Shown piece by piece: positions 1-7,811 of a stretch of DNA of 64,000 nt; position 1 is the first letter of the stretch; every line of letters starts with the position of its first letter. The notes below the pieces were generated by a model. The model had not been told where the DNA came from. It saw only the letters and a program-made list of their open reading frames with translations, and searched no databases. Source of the DNA: RBG-16-57-9 sp964462185 (GTDB lineage: Archaea; Thermoproteota; Bathyarchaeia; TCS64); contig CAYWWV010000001.1 in NCBI GenBank assembly GCA_964462185.1, positions 1 to 64,000 on the forward strand. The letters run 5' to 3'. The position numbers were made by a program, and so were the translations under genes.

Positions 1-243
1 TTCGACATGGACCAGCAGGAGCGGTTGAGGGATGTGTGCCTTGAACTCCATGAGAGGGGGGTTCTATTCGTCTTGAGCAACTCCGACGTGGAGGCCATAA
101 GGGAGCTTTACGGGGGGGAGGGGTTTAGGGTGGTGGTGGTGAGGGGTAGGAGGTCCATAGGCTCCAAGGCCCACACCAGGGGCAGGGTCAACGAGCTGCT
201 CATCACCAACATACCCCCGGGAAACAGCCCACCCAGCCCGTAG
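1..243 (+). CDS. DNA adenine methylase (D12 class), C-terminal fragment
   Basis: This is the 3' end of a gene that begins before the window; the open frame runs from base 1 to TAG at 241-243 (80 residues). The segment FVLSNSD, a tail rich in Val-Arg with RRSIGSKA, and the closing ELLITN match the C-terminal end of Dam/D12-class N6-adenine methyltransferases, which transfer a methyl group from SAM to adenine in short DNA sites. The catalytic DPPY motif would lie upstream and is not visible, so activity, target site and any linked restriction enzyme cannot be judged. The next gene is convergent, 208 bp away. Confidence 0.75.
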   Translation, partial: FDMDQQERLRDVCLELHERGVLFVLSNSDVEAIRELYGGEGFRVVVVRGRRSIGSKAHTRGRVNELLITNIPPGNSPPSP

Positions 244-451
244 AGGGCTATGGCCGCCTCTTCAAACACGGTTAAACCCCTCAAGGGGTCTGACTGGAGG
301 CCCTCCAACCCAGCCAAGCCCCTTGAAGCCAAGGGTTTGAAAACAGGGGGGGAGGGGGGGTCACCCGTCCCAGCCGTTCTGCGGGCCCTCCGGCTTAAAG
401 GGGTTGTAAAACGCCTTGGATGGTGGTTGGGAAACGTGCAAAAACGGGGGT

Positions 452-1582
452 TTAAACCACCCCTTCCCGCCGCAACTCCTCCACCTCCTCCACCCCCAGG
501 CCCAGCACCCCCGTCAGAACCTCGACGGTGTGCTCCCCCAGCAAAGGAGCCGGCACATCCAAACGCCCCGCAGCCTCCCCAAACTTGATGGGGAAGCCGG
601 GGAGCGCCACCCGGCCCACCCTGGGGTCCTCCACCTCCACGAACATCTCCCGGGCCCGGGCCTGGGGGGAGGCCTGGGCTCCCTCCAGGTCCAAGACCTC
701 CCCCACGGGAACCCCTGCCTCCACCAGGGCCTCCACCACCTCGGCGGAAGTCCTCTGGGAGGCCCACTCAGCCACGGCCTCCTCATCCAACTCCTCCACC
801 CCCAGTAGCTCCCGGAACCAGTCCGTAATCCGCCCAGGCGTCAGGGTGAACATCACCCACCCATCCTTAGTCCTCCTCAACCCCCCCACCCCGGCCCGGT
901 GGGTCCTACCCGCCCGGATGAAGGTGGTCCCAGCCATGTTCCAGAAGGAAAAGCTCTGCATCACCGCCATCATGCTGTCCATCTGGGCCACGTCCACCCT
1001 CTCACCCCTCCCCGTCCTATCGCGGCGCACCAAGGCCGAGAGGATGCCCACCAGGCAGGTGAGGCCGGGAATGGTGTCCGCAATGGCGTCAGGAGCCTGG
1101 AGGGGAGGCCCCTCGGGGTCTATGGCGTCCTTCATCAGCCACATATACCCGCTGGTGGCCTGGGCTATGGGGTCGAAGCTCCTCCTATCCCTCCAAGGAC
1201 CCGTGTGGCCGAACCCGCTTATGCTGGCGTAGACGATCCCCGGGTTGGTCTCCCTCAAAACCTCCCACCCCAACCCCAACCGATCCATGGTGCCCGGGCT
1301 AAAGTTCTCCACCACCACATCAGACCGCTCCACCAACCCCAGGAACAACTCCTTCGCCCTGGGCTTCTTCAAATCCATGGTAACACTCTTCTTCCCCCGC
1401 CCCAGGAAGGCGAAGTAGGGGCTCTGGCCCTTCACCAAGGGGGGAAACATCCGAGTCATATCCCCCCACGGGGGCTCCACCTTCAAGACCTCCGCCCCCA
1501 TGGCAGCCATAAACAGGGTGCAGATGGGCCCCGCGTGGGCGTGGGTCAAATCCAGGACCCTTATGCCGTTCAGAGCCGTCAC
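452..1582 (-). CDS. Class III CoA-transferase (CaiB/BaiF family)
   Basis: Family III CoA-transferases move CoA between carboxylic acids through an aspartyl-CoA thioester. The N-terminal LNGIRVLDLTHAHAGP, the GAEVLKVEPP strand, the SVTMDLKKP segment and the ENFSPGTMDRLGL motif are family hallmarks. The Asp in AIADTIPG occupies the usual catalytic position. I use the GTG at 1582, which overlaps the upstream ThDP-enzyme stop as GTGA and gives 376 residues; a GTG four codons earlier (1594) is the alternative. The overlap shows translational coupling to the ThDP enzyme, so both probably act on one CoA ester. The pairing recalls formyl-CoA transferase/oxalyl-CoA decarboxylase, but the substrate cannot be read from the sequence. 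Confidence 0.85.
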   Translation of the reverse strand: MTALNGIRVLDLTHAHAGPICTLFMAAMGAEVLKVEPPWGDMTRMFPPLVKGQSPYFAFLGRGKKSVTMDLKKPRAKELFLGLVERSDVVVENFSPGTMDRLGLGWEVLRETNPGIVYASISGFGHTGPWRDRRSFDPIAQATSGYMWLMKDAIDPEGPPLQAPDAIADTIPGLTCLVGILSALVRRDRTGRGERVDVAQMDSMMAVMQSFSFWNMAGTTFIRAGRTHRAGVGGLRRTKDGWVMFTLTPGRITDWFRELLGVEELDEEAVAEWASQRTSAEVVEALVEAGVPVGEVLDLEGAQASPQARAREMFVEVEDPRVGRVALPGFPIKFGEAAGRLDVPAPLLGEHTVEVLTGVLGLGVEEVEELRREGVV

Positions 1583-3228
1583 TCCTTCAACCACCCCGGA
1601 TAAACAGGATACTTGCTGCAGATGAACTCCAACAAGTAGGGCCTACCCCCCTCGTTGGCCTTCAAAGCCCTCCTGAGAGCCGGCTCAACCTCATCAGGGT
1701 CCTCCACCCTCTCCGCCTCCATCCCCAGGGCCTCGGCCACCCTGGCCGAGCTCTGCACCGTGCTGGGGGTAACCTCGTAGGTGTAGGGGCTGTGGCCCCT
1801 ACCCCAGAACCCGGGGCCGTACCCGCCGAAGCCGTCGTTGTTGATGTGGACCAGGGTGACGCCCAGGCGGTAGCGCACCAAGACCTCCCAGTTACCCATC
1901 TGGTACCCCACCCCGGCATCGCCGGCCACACCCACCACCTGGCGACCCGGGAACACCAGCCTCCCCGCGATGACCCCCGCCAAGCCGTAGCCCAGCGTGG
2001 TCACGTTCCCCCAGCCCAGGAAGCTGTGGGGGAGCCGGGCCGTGAAGACCGTGCTCAACTGGTCCCGCGTGTTGCCCGACTCATGGGTGACCAGACAGTT
2101 CCCCGGGTCCAGGACCTCCATCAACCCCCCGTAAACCCTGTAGGGGTTGATGGGCTTCTCCCCCGACTCCAAGAGGGGCCGGTATTGGGCCCACATCTCC
2201 TCCTTGGCAGCCCTTATCTCCTCCACCAATCCGGGGCGCCTCCTAGGCGGCCCTGCCTCCCGGATGGCCTCCAAGAGCTGCCGTAAAACCAGCTTTGCGT
2301 CCCCAAGAACCGCATAGTCCACCCAATACATCCTGTTGAGGTCCATGGGGTCGTTGGTCACCTGCACCACCCTCTTGGAAAAGGGGTCAGGTATGTAATG
2401 CATGAACTCGCTGGGGGTCTGGCCCACCCCCACCATCAACACCAGGTCGCTCTCCCTCAGAAACCTCTCCGCCGCAACCCCCCGCACCCCCAGGCTCAAC
2501 TCATGGTCCTCGGGGAATACGCTCTTAGCCTTCAACGTGGTCAAGACAGGCAGGTGGGCCTCCTCAGCCAAGGCCTTCAACTCCTCCACAGCCCCCGCGG
2601 AGAACACCCCCTGACCAGCCCACAGGAGGGGCCGCTCAGCCTCCCCCAGGGCGCGGACCACCCTCGCCACATCCCCAGGGTCACCCATACTCCGCCACCC
2701 CTTGACCGCCTTGTAGGGATGGGCCTCCTCATCATACTCCCCCAAGTCCCGGGGCACCTGGAGCAACACAGGGCTGGGCCTACCAGACCTCAGAGCCGTG
2801 AAGGCCCTCCTCATGAACTCAGGAACCCTCTCAGCCTTGTTGACATACCCCACCCACTTGGCCACGGGTCGGAGCCCCTCCCCAATATCAAACCTCTCAA
2901 CCCCCAGCCACTTGGAGGGAACCCCATCCGTCAAACAGAGCAGGGGCACCGAGTCCTCATAGGCCTCAGCCAGCGCCCCGTAAGCCATCTGAACCCCTGC
3001 AGCGTTCAAACCCCCCATAACGGTGCAAACCCCCAGGCTCTCACCATCGCTCAGCCTGCTCACAGCATCGGCAACCGAGACGGCGTACCGCTCATCCCTC
3101 AACATGAAGAGCTCGGGGGCTCCCTCCTCCCCCACCGCGTTGTTTATTGGGGTGGTGGGGAAGGTGAAAACCCTCTCCACCCCTTCCTGGGCCAGTATCC
3201 TGGCCAAACCGTTAGCAGCCCTAACCAT
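1579..3228 (-). CDS. Thiamine-diphosphate-dependent enzyme (acetolactate synthase/oxalyl-CoA decarboxylase superfamily)
   Basis: This 549-residue protein has the three-domain layout of the ThDP decarboxylase/AHAS superfamily. An N-terminal pyrimidine-binding domain carries a candidate activating Glu in RDERYA (about residue 45). A central domain lies near residues 190-320. The C-terminal PP-binding domain has GDAGVGYQMGNWEVL followed by NND, where the classic Mg-ThDP motif is GDG...NN. The second Gly of GDG is Ala here. It is the first gene of a two-gene unit with the CoA-transferase downstream (GTGA overlap). Candidate reactions are decarboxylation of a 2-keto acid or acyl-CoA such as oxalyl-CoA; no ADP or FAD site was confidently seen, so the family is firm and the substrate unknown. 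Confidence 0.8.
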   Translation of the reverse strand: MVRAANGLARILAQEGVERVFTFPTTPINNAVGEEGAPELFMLRDERYAVSVADAVSRLSDGESLGVCTVMGGLNAAGVQMAYGALAEAYEDSVPLLCLTDGVPSKWLGVERFDIGEGLRPVAKWVGYVNKAERVPEFMRRAFTALRSGRPSPVLLQVPRDLGEYDEEAHPYKAVKGWRSMGDPGDVARVVRALGEAERPLLWAGQGVFSAGAVEELKALAEEAHLPVLTTLKAKSVFPEDHELSLGVRGVAAERFLRESDLVLMVGVGQTPSEFMHYIPDPFSKRVVQVTNDPMDLNRMYWVDYAVLGDAKLVLRQLLEAIREAGPPRRRPGLVEEIRAAKEEMWAQYRPLLESGEKPINPYRVYGGLMEVLDPGNCLVTHESGNTRDQLSTVFTARLPHSFLGWGNVTTLGYGLAGVIAGRLVFPGRQVVGVAGDAGVGYQMGNWEVLVRYRLGVTLVHINNDGFGGYGPGFWGRGHSPYTYEVTPSTVQSSARVAEALGMEAERVEDPDEVEPALRRALKANEGGRPYLLEFICSKYPVYPGWLKE

Positions 3229-3279
3229 TCCAACCAGGCTCTATTTAGCCCACCAGGGTTAAAGATTCACCGGAAGGGC

Positions 3280-4179
3280 CTACATCTCCCTAAGCCGCTT
3301 AATCCGCTCCTCGATGGGGGGATGGGTGCTGAAAAGGGCGTCCAGGGGGGACCTGTTGGGGTCGCTGATGAAGAGGTGGCTCACAGTCTCGCTCACCTTC
3401 ATATTCCCCCGGTTCAACGCAGCCATCTTCTCCAAGGCGTCGGCCAGCCCATCGGGGTACCGCGTCAACTCCGCCGCATAGGCGTCGGCCAGGAACTCTC
3501 GGCGCCGGCTCACAGCCATCTGGACAAGCCTGGTGACTAGGGGGGCCACCACGGCTAGAACCATGCCCACCACTACCAGGATCAGCCCTAGGTTCCCCCG
3601 CTCATCCCTGTCCCTCCTAGAGCCCCCCCACCAGTAGCTCCTAAGAATCCAATTGCTCAAGATGCCAGCCAACCCCACCAAGACGGCCACCAAGGTCATG
3701 AACTGCACATCCCTATTGGCGATGTGGCTGATCTCGTGGGCAACCACCCCCTCCAACTCCAACCGGTCGAGGCGGCGCAACAGGCCTGTAGTCACAGCTA
3801 TGCTTGCGTGTTCAGGGTCTCGCCCCGTGGCGAAGGCGTTCAACTCCTCGCTGGGAACCACGTAGACCTTGGGCTTGGGTATGCCAGCGGCGATGGCCAA
3901 CCCCTCCACCGTGTTGTGGAGGTAGGTGAATTGGGGCCCCTCAGCCGGCCGGGCCTTCATATAGCTTAGAATGATCCGGTCCCCGAACATATAGTTCCCC
4001 CAGGTGTAGCCCGCGGTGATTAAAGCGGCCAACGGCACCATAATGTAGACGCTGGCTGGGTCCCAGAGATAGCTGATGGAGAGGATGAGGGCGAATAACA
4101 CCACCCCCACCACTATCAACAGCAGCAAGCTGTCCCGCTTGTTCCTGGCTTGCTCGTCGTGGAAGCTTCGCACACCCAT
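3280..4179 (-). CDS. htpX: HtpX-type membrane zinc metalloprotease
   Basis: M48 family protease that degrades misfolded or damaged membrane proteins. Two hydrophobic helices lie near residues 18-37 and 45-65. The zinc-binding motif HEISH is at about residue 145, followed by another hydrophobic helix (TLVAVLVGLAGIL) and a further one near residues 195-215. The third zinc ligand is likely the Glu in RREFLADAYAAELT. The C-terminal THPPIEERIKRLREM is typical of the family. Length (299 residues) is normal. It follows lemA by 1 bp on the same strand, so they are almost certainly co-transcribed; the lemA-htpX pairing is widespread in prokaryotes. Confidence 0.93.
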   Translation of the reverse strand: MGVRSFHDEQARNKRDSLLLLIVVGVVLFALILSISYLWDPASVYIMVPLAALITAGYTWGNYMFGDRIILSYMKARPAEGPQFTYLHNTVEGLAIAAGIPKPKVYVVPSEELNAFATGRDPEHASIAVTTGLLRRLDRLELEGVVAHEISHIANRDVQFMTLVAVLVGLAGILSNWILRSYWWGGSRRDRDERGNLGLILVVVGMVLAVVAPLVTRLVQMAVSRRREFLADAYAAELTRYPDGLADALEKMAALNRGNMKVSETVSHLFISDPNRSPLDALFSTHPPIEERIKRLREM

Positions 4180-4180
4180 C

Positions 4181-4738
4181 CTAGAACTCTACCCTCGGAG
4201 CCGTCCTAGCCTCATCGGGTATCTCCAGGAACTCCTTCTTCTTCCTACCACCCGCGAACCAGGCGCCTGGGATGGTGGTGATCAAGTTGTTATAGTCCAG
4301 AACAGCCTGGTTGTAGTACTGCCTGGCGTAGGCGATCTTGCTCTCAATGCCTTCCAGCTGCTCCTGGAGTAGCTTGAAGTTCTCGCTGGCCTTCAACTCA
4401 GGGTAGGCCTCGGCCAACGCCAGCAGCCTCCCCAAGACCTGGCTGAGCTCGGCGTCTGCGGCCACTCGGGACTGGCGGCTGCCCTCCAGCAGCCTCGACC
4501 TGGCCTCGCTCACCTTCTCGAATATCTCCCTCTCGTGGCTGGCGTAGCCTTTCACGGTTTCCACTAGGTTGGGAACCAGGTCGTACCGCTTCTGGAGCTG
4601 GACATCTATCTGGGCCCACGCCTCCTCCACCCTGTTCTCCAGGACCCTAATCCTATTGTAGTAGCTCACAAAGAGCCAGACCACTACCACTACCACCGCA
4701 GCCAGTCCAAGCAGCCAACCGTTCAAACCAACCACCAA
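4181..4738 (-). CDS. lemA: LemA family membrane-anchored coiled-coil protein
   Basis: A single N-terminal transmembrane helix (about residues 8-25, Val-rich) is followed by the LemA signature YYNRIRVLENRVEEAWAQID and the VQLQKRYDLVPNLVETVKGY helix, then long amphipathic helices. LemA proteins form helical bundles facing outside the cytoplasmic membrane; their molecular role is not settled, but they recur next to HtpX. The start is TTG at 4738 (or GTG at 4735): an AT-rich TTTATTAA box on this strand is centred about 26 bp upstream, fitting a leaderless transcript for the lemA-htpX operon. Length 185 residues is typical. Confidence 0.92.
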   Translation of the reverse strand: MVVGLNGWLLGLAAVVVVVVWLFVSYYNRIRVLENRVEEAWAQIDVQLQKRYDLVPNLVETVKGYASHEREIFEKVSEARSRLLEGSRQSRVAADAELSQVLGRLLALAEAYPELKASENFKLLQEQLEGIESKIAYARQYYNQAVLDYNNLITTIPGAWFAGGRKKKEFLEIPDEARTAPRVEF

Positions 4739-4782
4739 ACAACCACACTACAGGCCCCTTAATAAACCCTATATAGGGAGGC

Positions 4783-5487
4783 CTACTCAGCCAGGCGGAA
4801 GTAGACCACCTTCCTCCCCTTCCGCTTGGGCTCAACCCTGAGCTCGGAGAGCCCCCCAATCTCCCCCGTCCTGGCCACATGGGTTCCCCGGCAGAACGTC
4901 TCGGCATACTCCCCTATACGCACCATCCTAATCTTCCCCCCAGGGGGGATCTTCTCCAGGAAAGCCTTCTTGCGCCTGTCTCCCCCAACATCCACCTCGG
5001 AGCGGTCCACGTAGTACACCTCCACGGGCACATCCTCCTCCACCACCCGGTGGTATTGCCTCCAAACCCGCTCCACATCTCCCTCGGAGAGGTTGCTGGG
5101 CTGGAAGTCTAGCTGGGTGAAGCTGCTGAAGACCTTGGGCCCGCTCCCCCCCGCCTCGAAGAGGCCTGTTAGCAGGTGCTCGCAGCTGTGAAGCCTCATG
5201 TGTCGGTAGCGTCTACCCCAGTCCAACTCCCCCTCCACCACGCCGCCCACCTCACCCAAGTTCCGGTCAAGATAGTGGTAAACCAGGTTACCCCGCATCA
5301 ACACCTTGACCACACGGGCTTCCTCACCCCCACACCTCAGCCACCCCTGGTCGCATGGCTGGCCCCCGCCCTCGGGGTAGAAGGCTGTGGCCTCCAAGAC
5401 CACGAACCGGGGGCCACTGGCAACTATCTTGGAGGAGAAGACCCGCAGGTAGCTGTCCTCCAGGTAGAGGAGCTTAGTCCCAACCAT
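4783..5487 (-). CDS. AlaX-type alanyl-tRNA editing protein
   Basis: Free-standing homologue of the AlaRS editing domain, which deacylates mischarged Ser-tRNA(Ala) or Gly-tRNA(Ala). The N-terminal beta-domain piece with FYPEGGGQPCDQG indicates the AlaX-M type rather than the short AlaX-S. Zinc ligands are visible as HSCEH (about residue 96) and in CRGTHVARTGEIG near the C-terminus. Length of 234 residues agrees with AlaX-M. It stands alone: lemA begins 44 bp downstream from its own promoter, and the divergent LivH gene is 177 bp away. Confidence 0.9.
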   Translation of the reverse strand: MVGTKLLYLEDSYLRVFSSKIVASGPRFVVLEATAFYPEGGGQPCDQGWLRCGGEEARVVKVLMRGNLVYHYLDRNLGEVGGVVEGELDWGRRYRHMRLHSCEHLLTGLFEAGGSGPKVFSSFTQLDFQPSNLSEGDVERVWRQYHRVVEEDVPVEVYYVDRSEVDVGGDRRKKAFLEKIPPGGKIRMVRIGEYAETFCRGTHVARTGEIGGLSELRVEPKRKGRKVVYFRLAE

Positions 5488-5664
5488 ATCTAGCCAACAA
5501 ACCCCAACAAAAAGGGAAAAAACTTGCCCAAGCTCCGAAAAGCACCACTACCTTCAGAGAGCACCCTTGGAATCCCGGAGAGTTAATGTGAAATAATTCG
5601 TTGGGGGAAGAAAGTAGAGACCCCCTAGGAGAGCCTGAAACTGTATCTGAATGTAGACACCCTG

Positions 5665-6615
5665 GTGAACATCAACCTCATGGTTATGCTCACAGTGGGT
5701 TTCACATTCACCTACATGATGGAGGGCTTCCCCAACTTCGCCCACACCACCTACACCGGCGTAGGAGCCATCACCAGCTTCTACCTCACCACCTTCTTCA
5801 AACTAAACCCCTACCTCACCATCCCCCCCTCAGCCCTAGTGGGGGGATCACTGGGAGTCCTCCTCTACAGGCTGGTGGTCCACCCCATCAAGCGCAACGG
5901 GGGATACCAGGAGATAACCCTCACCCTCACCTTCATAGTCCTAGCCACCGTGCTACCCAGCTTCTTCTACATATTCAACTTCTGGGCAAGATACTTCGCC
6001 AACGCCCCCACCAGGGGATACAACCTTAGGAGGTTCGACTTCACATACAACGGCCTCAAAGGCATAACCATTGTGAGCACCCTGGCCTGCCTAATCCTCA
6101 TCATAGCTCTCCGAGTATTCCTCACCAAAACCAAAACAGGCATAAGCCTGAGAGCCGTGGCCGAGAACCCCGATTTGGCAGCCACAATAGGAGTCAACAC
6201 CCTGAGGGCCCACACCCTAAGCTGGTTCATATCCGGCGCCCTCGCCTCCCTCGTGGGCAGCATAATGACCATCCACAAAGGCGTGGGCATAGCAGGCCCC
6301 GACGGCCTCATAATCTCCATAATGGCGGGGGCGGTGCTGGGAGGCGTGAACAACCTCTACGGAGCCATAGTTGGAGGACTATTCGTGGCGGTGGCGGAAG
6401 ACCTCTTGAAGGACTTCTTCTACGTGTTTCTGCGGCTGGGGGTTGAGAGGTGGGCGAGGCTTCTCCCCGTGGGGTTCCTGGTCGCCGCCCTAATGGTGTT
6501 CCCCAACGGCGTATTCGGCCCCACCGGGCTAAACCTGGAGGAGGTTCGGGAGGCTGCTAGGAGGCTCCTCCGCGGCCCTCCAGGCGGCACCAAAGCATCT
6601 CCACACCAAAACTAG
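5665..6615 (+). CDS. livH: Branched-chain amino acid ABC transporter permease, LivH-like (orphan)
   Basis: A 316-residue polytopic membrane protein with about eight hydrophobic segments. The early FPNFAH segment matches the LivH motif (NFAHG). LRAVAENPDLAATIGVN is the conserved cytoplasmic loop that contacts the ATPases, and GVNNLYGAIVGGL is the usual late glycine-rich segment. The start is taken as GTG at 5665; an in-frame stop at 5626-5628 limits any extension to about 12 residues. No LivM, LivG, LivF or binding protein is present in the window, so it may serve a transporter encoded elsewhere. Its 3' end overlaps the convergent flavin oxidoreductase by 59 bp. Confidence 0.85.
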   Translation: MNINLMVMLTVGFTFTYMMEGFPNFAHTTYTGVGAITSFYLTTFFKLNPYLTIPPSALVGGSLGVLLYRLVVHPIKRNGGYQEITLTLTFIVLATVLPSFFYIFNFWARYFANAPTRGYNLRRFDFTYNGLKGITIVSTLACLILIIALRVFLTKTKTGISLRAVAENPDLAATIGVNTLRAHTLSWFISGALASLVGSIMTIHKGVGIAGPDGLIISIMAGAVLGGVNNLYGAIVGGLFVAVAEDLLKDFFYVFLRLGVERWARLLPVGFLVAALMVFPNGVFGPTGLNLEEVREAARRLLRGPPGGTKASPHQN

Positions 6616-7636
6616 CCCGACAAGCATCACACCTTTCACACGAAACCCGTTCCTGCCCCCCCTCCAAACGCTTCACCAAGTCGGGCTCCCTTATGAAAGG
6701 CCTGCTAAGGCTAACCACATCGACCAGCCCAAGCTCCACAACCCTCCGCATGGTGGAGAGCCACGTAAAGCCATTGACCAGGGCCACCGGCGTCCTCCCC
6801 ACAGCCTTTTTTATCTGCTTGGCGTGGCCTGCGAAAGCCAGCTCGGGGAACTCCGGGTCCTGGGCCCTACCCCGCTCCTCGGGTCTAGCCCCCCTCCCCC
6901 CTCCGCTGATCTCTATCAAGTCCACCCCGCGGTCTGAGAGGGCTTTAGCCACCTCGACCGAGTCCTCCACGGTGAAGGCGTCTCCATTGAAGTCGTCGCA
7001 ATTGATCTTCACGGCCACAGGAGAGTTCCCAGTCCTTCCCCTAACCTCATCGTAAACCTCGAGGAGAAGCCTCATACGGTTCTCCAGGCTTCCACCCCAC
7101 TCATCCTCCCGGCGGTTAACGCGGCGGCTGAGGAACTGGCTTATCAGATAACCGTGGGCGCCATGTATCTGCACGCCGTCGAAGCCGGCTGCAAGAGCCC
7201 TCTCGGAGGCATCCCCGAAGGCCTCCACCACGCCCCATATCTCATCCTCAGTCATCTCCCTCGCAACCCAGTCATCCTCAGCGTATCTGCTGGGCCCCTT
7301 CCGATCGGGCTCGTAGACCACCCCGGCATGGTTCAACTGGGCGAAAATATGGCCCCCCTCCTCGTGCACCGCATCCGTTAGCCTCCTCAGCCCAGGGATG
7401 TGGATGTCGCTGCTGATTCCAGCCATCCCCCGGTGAGCCTTCCCATCCTCGGAGACATACAGGTGTCCCTTGACTATGAGGCCCACGCCTCCCCTCGCCA
7501 AACCCCGGTAGAGCGCTATGATCTCCTGGTGGACGGTGCCGTCCTCTCGGGCGTAGGCGCTTGTAGTAGCGCTTCTCATGAACCTGTTGCGGACCTGGAG
7601 GTCTCTAATGGTGTAGGGTGCGAATAGGTCTACCAT
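6557..7636 (-). CDS. NADH:flavin oxidoreductase (old yellow enzyme family) with C-terminal Cys cluster
   Basis: A 359-residue TIM-barrel flavoenzyme. It opens with LFAPYTIRDLQVRNRFMRSAT, then has the FMN/substrate segment QLNHAG, the FDGVQIHGAHGYLISQFLS motif and the SRPFIREPDLVKRL phosphate-binding end, all typical of OYE/2,4-dienoyl-CoA reductase barrels. It ends just after a cysteine cluster (SCERCDAC, then C 11 positions on). In the larger dienoyl-CoA reductases a similar region binds a 4Fe-4S cluster and is followed by FAD and NAD domains absent here. The start ATG at 7636 is supported by a CTTTAAAC box 27 bp upstream; the frame stays open further upstream but that part does not look like protein. 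The CoA-disulfide-reductase-like gene is divergent and may be an electron partner. Confidence 0.88.
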   Translation of the reverse strand: MVDLFAPYTIRDLQVRNRFMRSATTSAYAREDGTVHQEIIALYRGLARGGVGLIVKGHLYVSEDGKAHRGMAGISSDIHIPGLRRLTDAVHEEGGHIFAQLNHAGVVYEPDRKGPSRYAEDDWVAREMTEDEIWGVVEAFGDASERALAAGFDGVQIHGAHGYLISQFLSRRVNRREDEWGGSLENRMRLLLEVYDEVRGRTGNSPVAVKINCDDFNGDAFTVEDSVEVAKALSDRGVDLIEISGGGRGARPEERGRAQDPEFPELAFAGHAKQIKKAVGRTPVALVNGFTWLSTMRRVVELGLVDVVSLSRPFIREPDLVKRLEGGQERVSCERCDACRASFGVEMLWCRLEGRGGAS

Positions 7637-7659
7637 ACCAGATGATGTGGACGCCCAAG

Positions 7660-7667
7660 CTTTAAAC
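7660..7667 (-). promoter_or_regulatory. TATA-like box of the OYE-family gene
   Basis: CTTTAAAC, read on the plus strand, is centred about 27 bp upstream of the ATG at 7636. This is the spacing expected for a leaderless archaeal transcript and it decides the start of the gene. Confidence 0.5.
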
Positions 7668-7781
7668 ACCCACCCCCACAATAAGCCAAGGAAATATTCC
7701 CAGGCGTCGGCCACAACACCTACGAGAGGGGGAGGCCATGGAGAGGCGGCTGAAGGCTTTCTTCTCAACCCTCTAGCAACT

Positions 7782-7789
7782 GATATATT
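7782..7789 (+). promoter_or_regulatory. TATA-like box of the CoA-disulfide-reductase-like gene
   Basis: GATATATT is centred 26 bp before the ATG at 7812. It supports that start over an upstream in-frame ATG at 7647, whose 55-residue extension resembles no known protein. Confidence 0.55.
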
Positions 7790-7811
7790 GTTGGTGGATT
7801 CCTCTTCAAAG

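Noticed and set aside
276..289. ACCCCT-CA-AGGGGT inverted repeat downstream of the methylase fragment
   Set aside because: The loop would be only two bases and the region has many GC-rich short repeats; not convincing as a terminator.
422..461. GGTGGTT ... AACCACC pairing over the 3' end of the first CoA-transferase gene
   Set aside because: Seven pairs across a 26-base loop is weak and could arise by chance; no U-tract on either strand that fits termination.
108..767. Long open frames opposite and out of phase with real genes across the whole window
   Set aside because: High GC content suppresses stop codons; these translations are low-complexity (Gly, Pro, Arg, His-rich) and match no family.
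7647..7811. Extended N-terminus for the FAD oxidoreductase from ATG 7647
   Set aside because: The added 55 residues have low complexity and precede a well-placed TATA box; the Rossmann fold starts at 7812.
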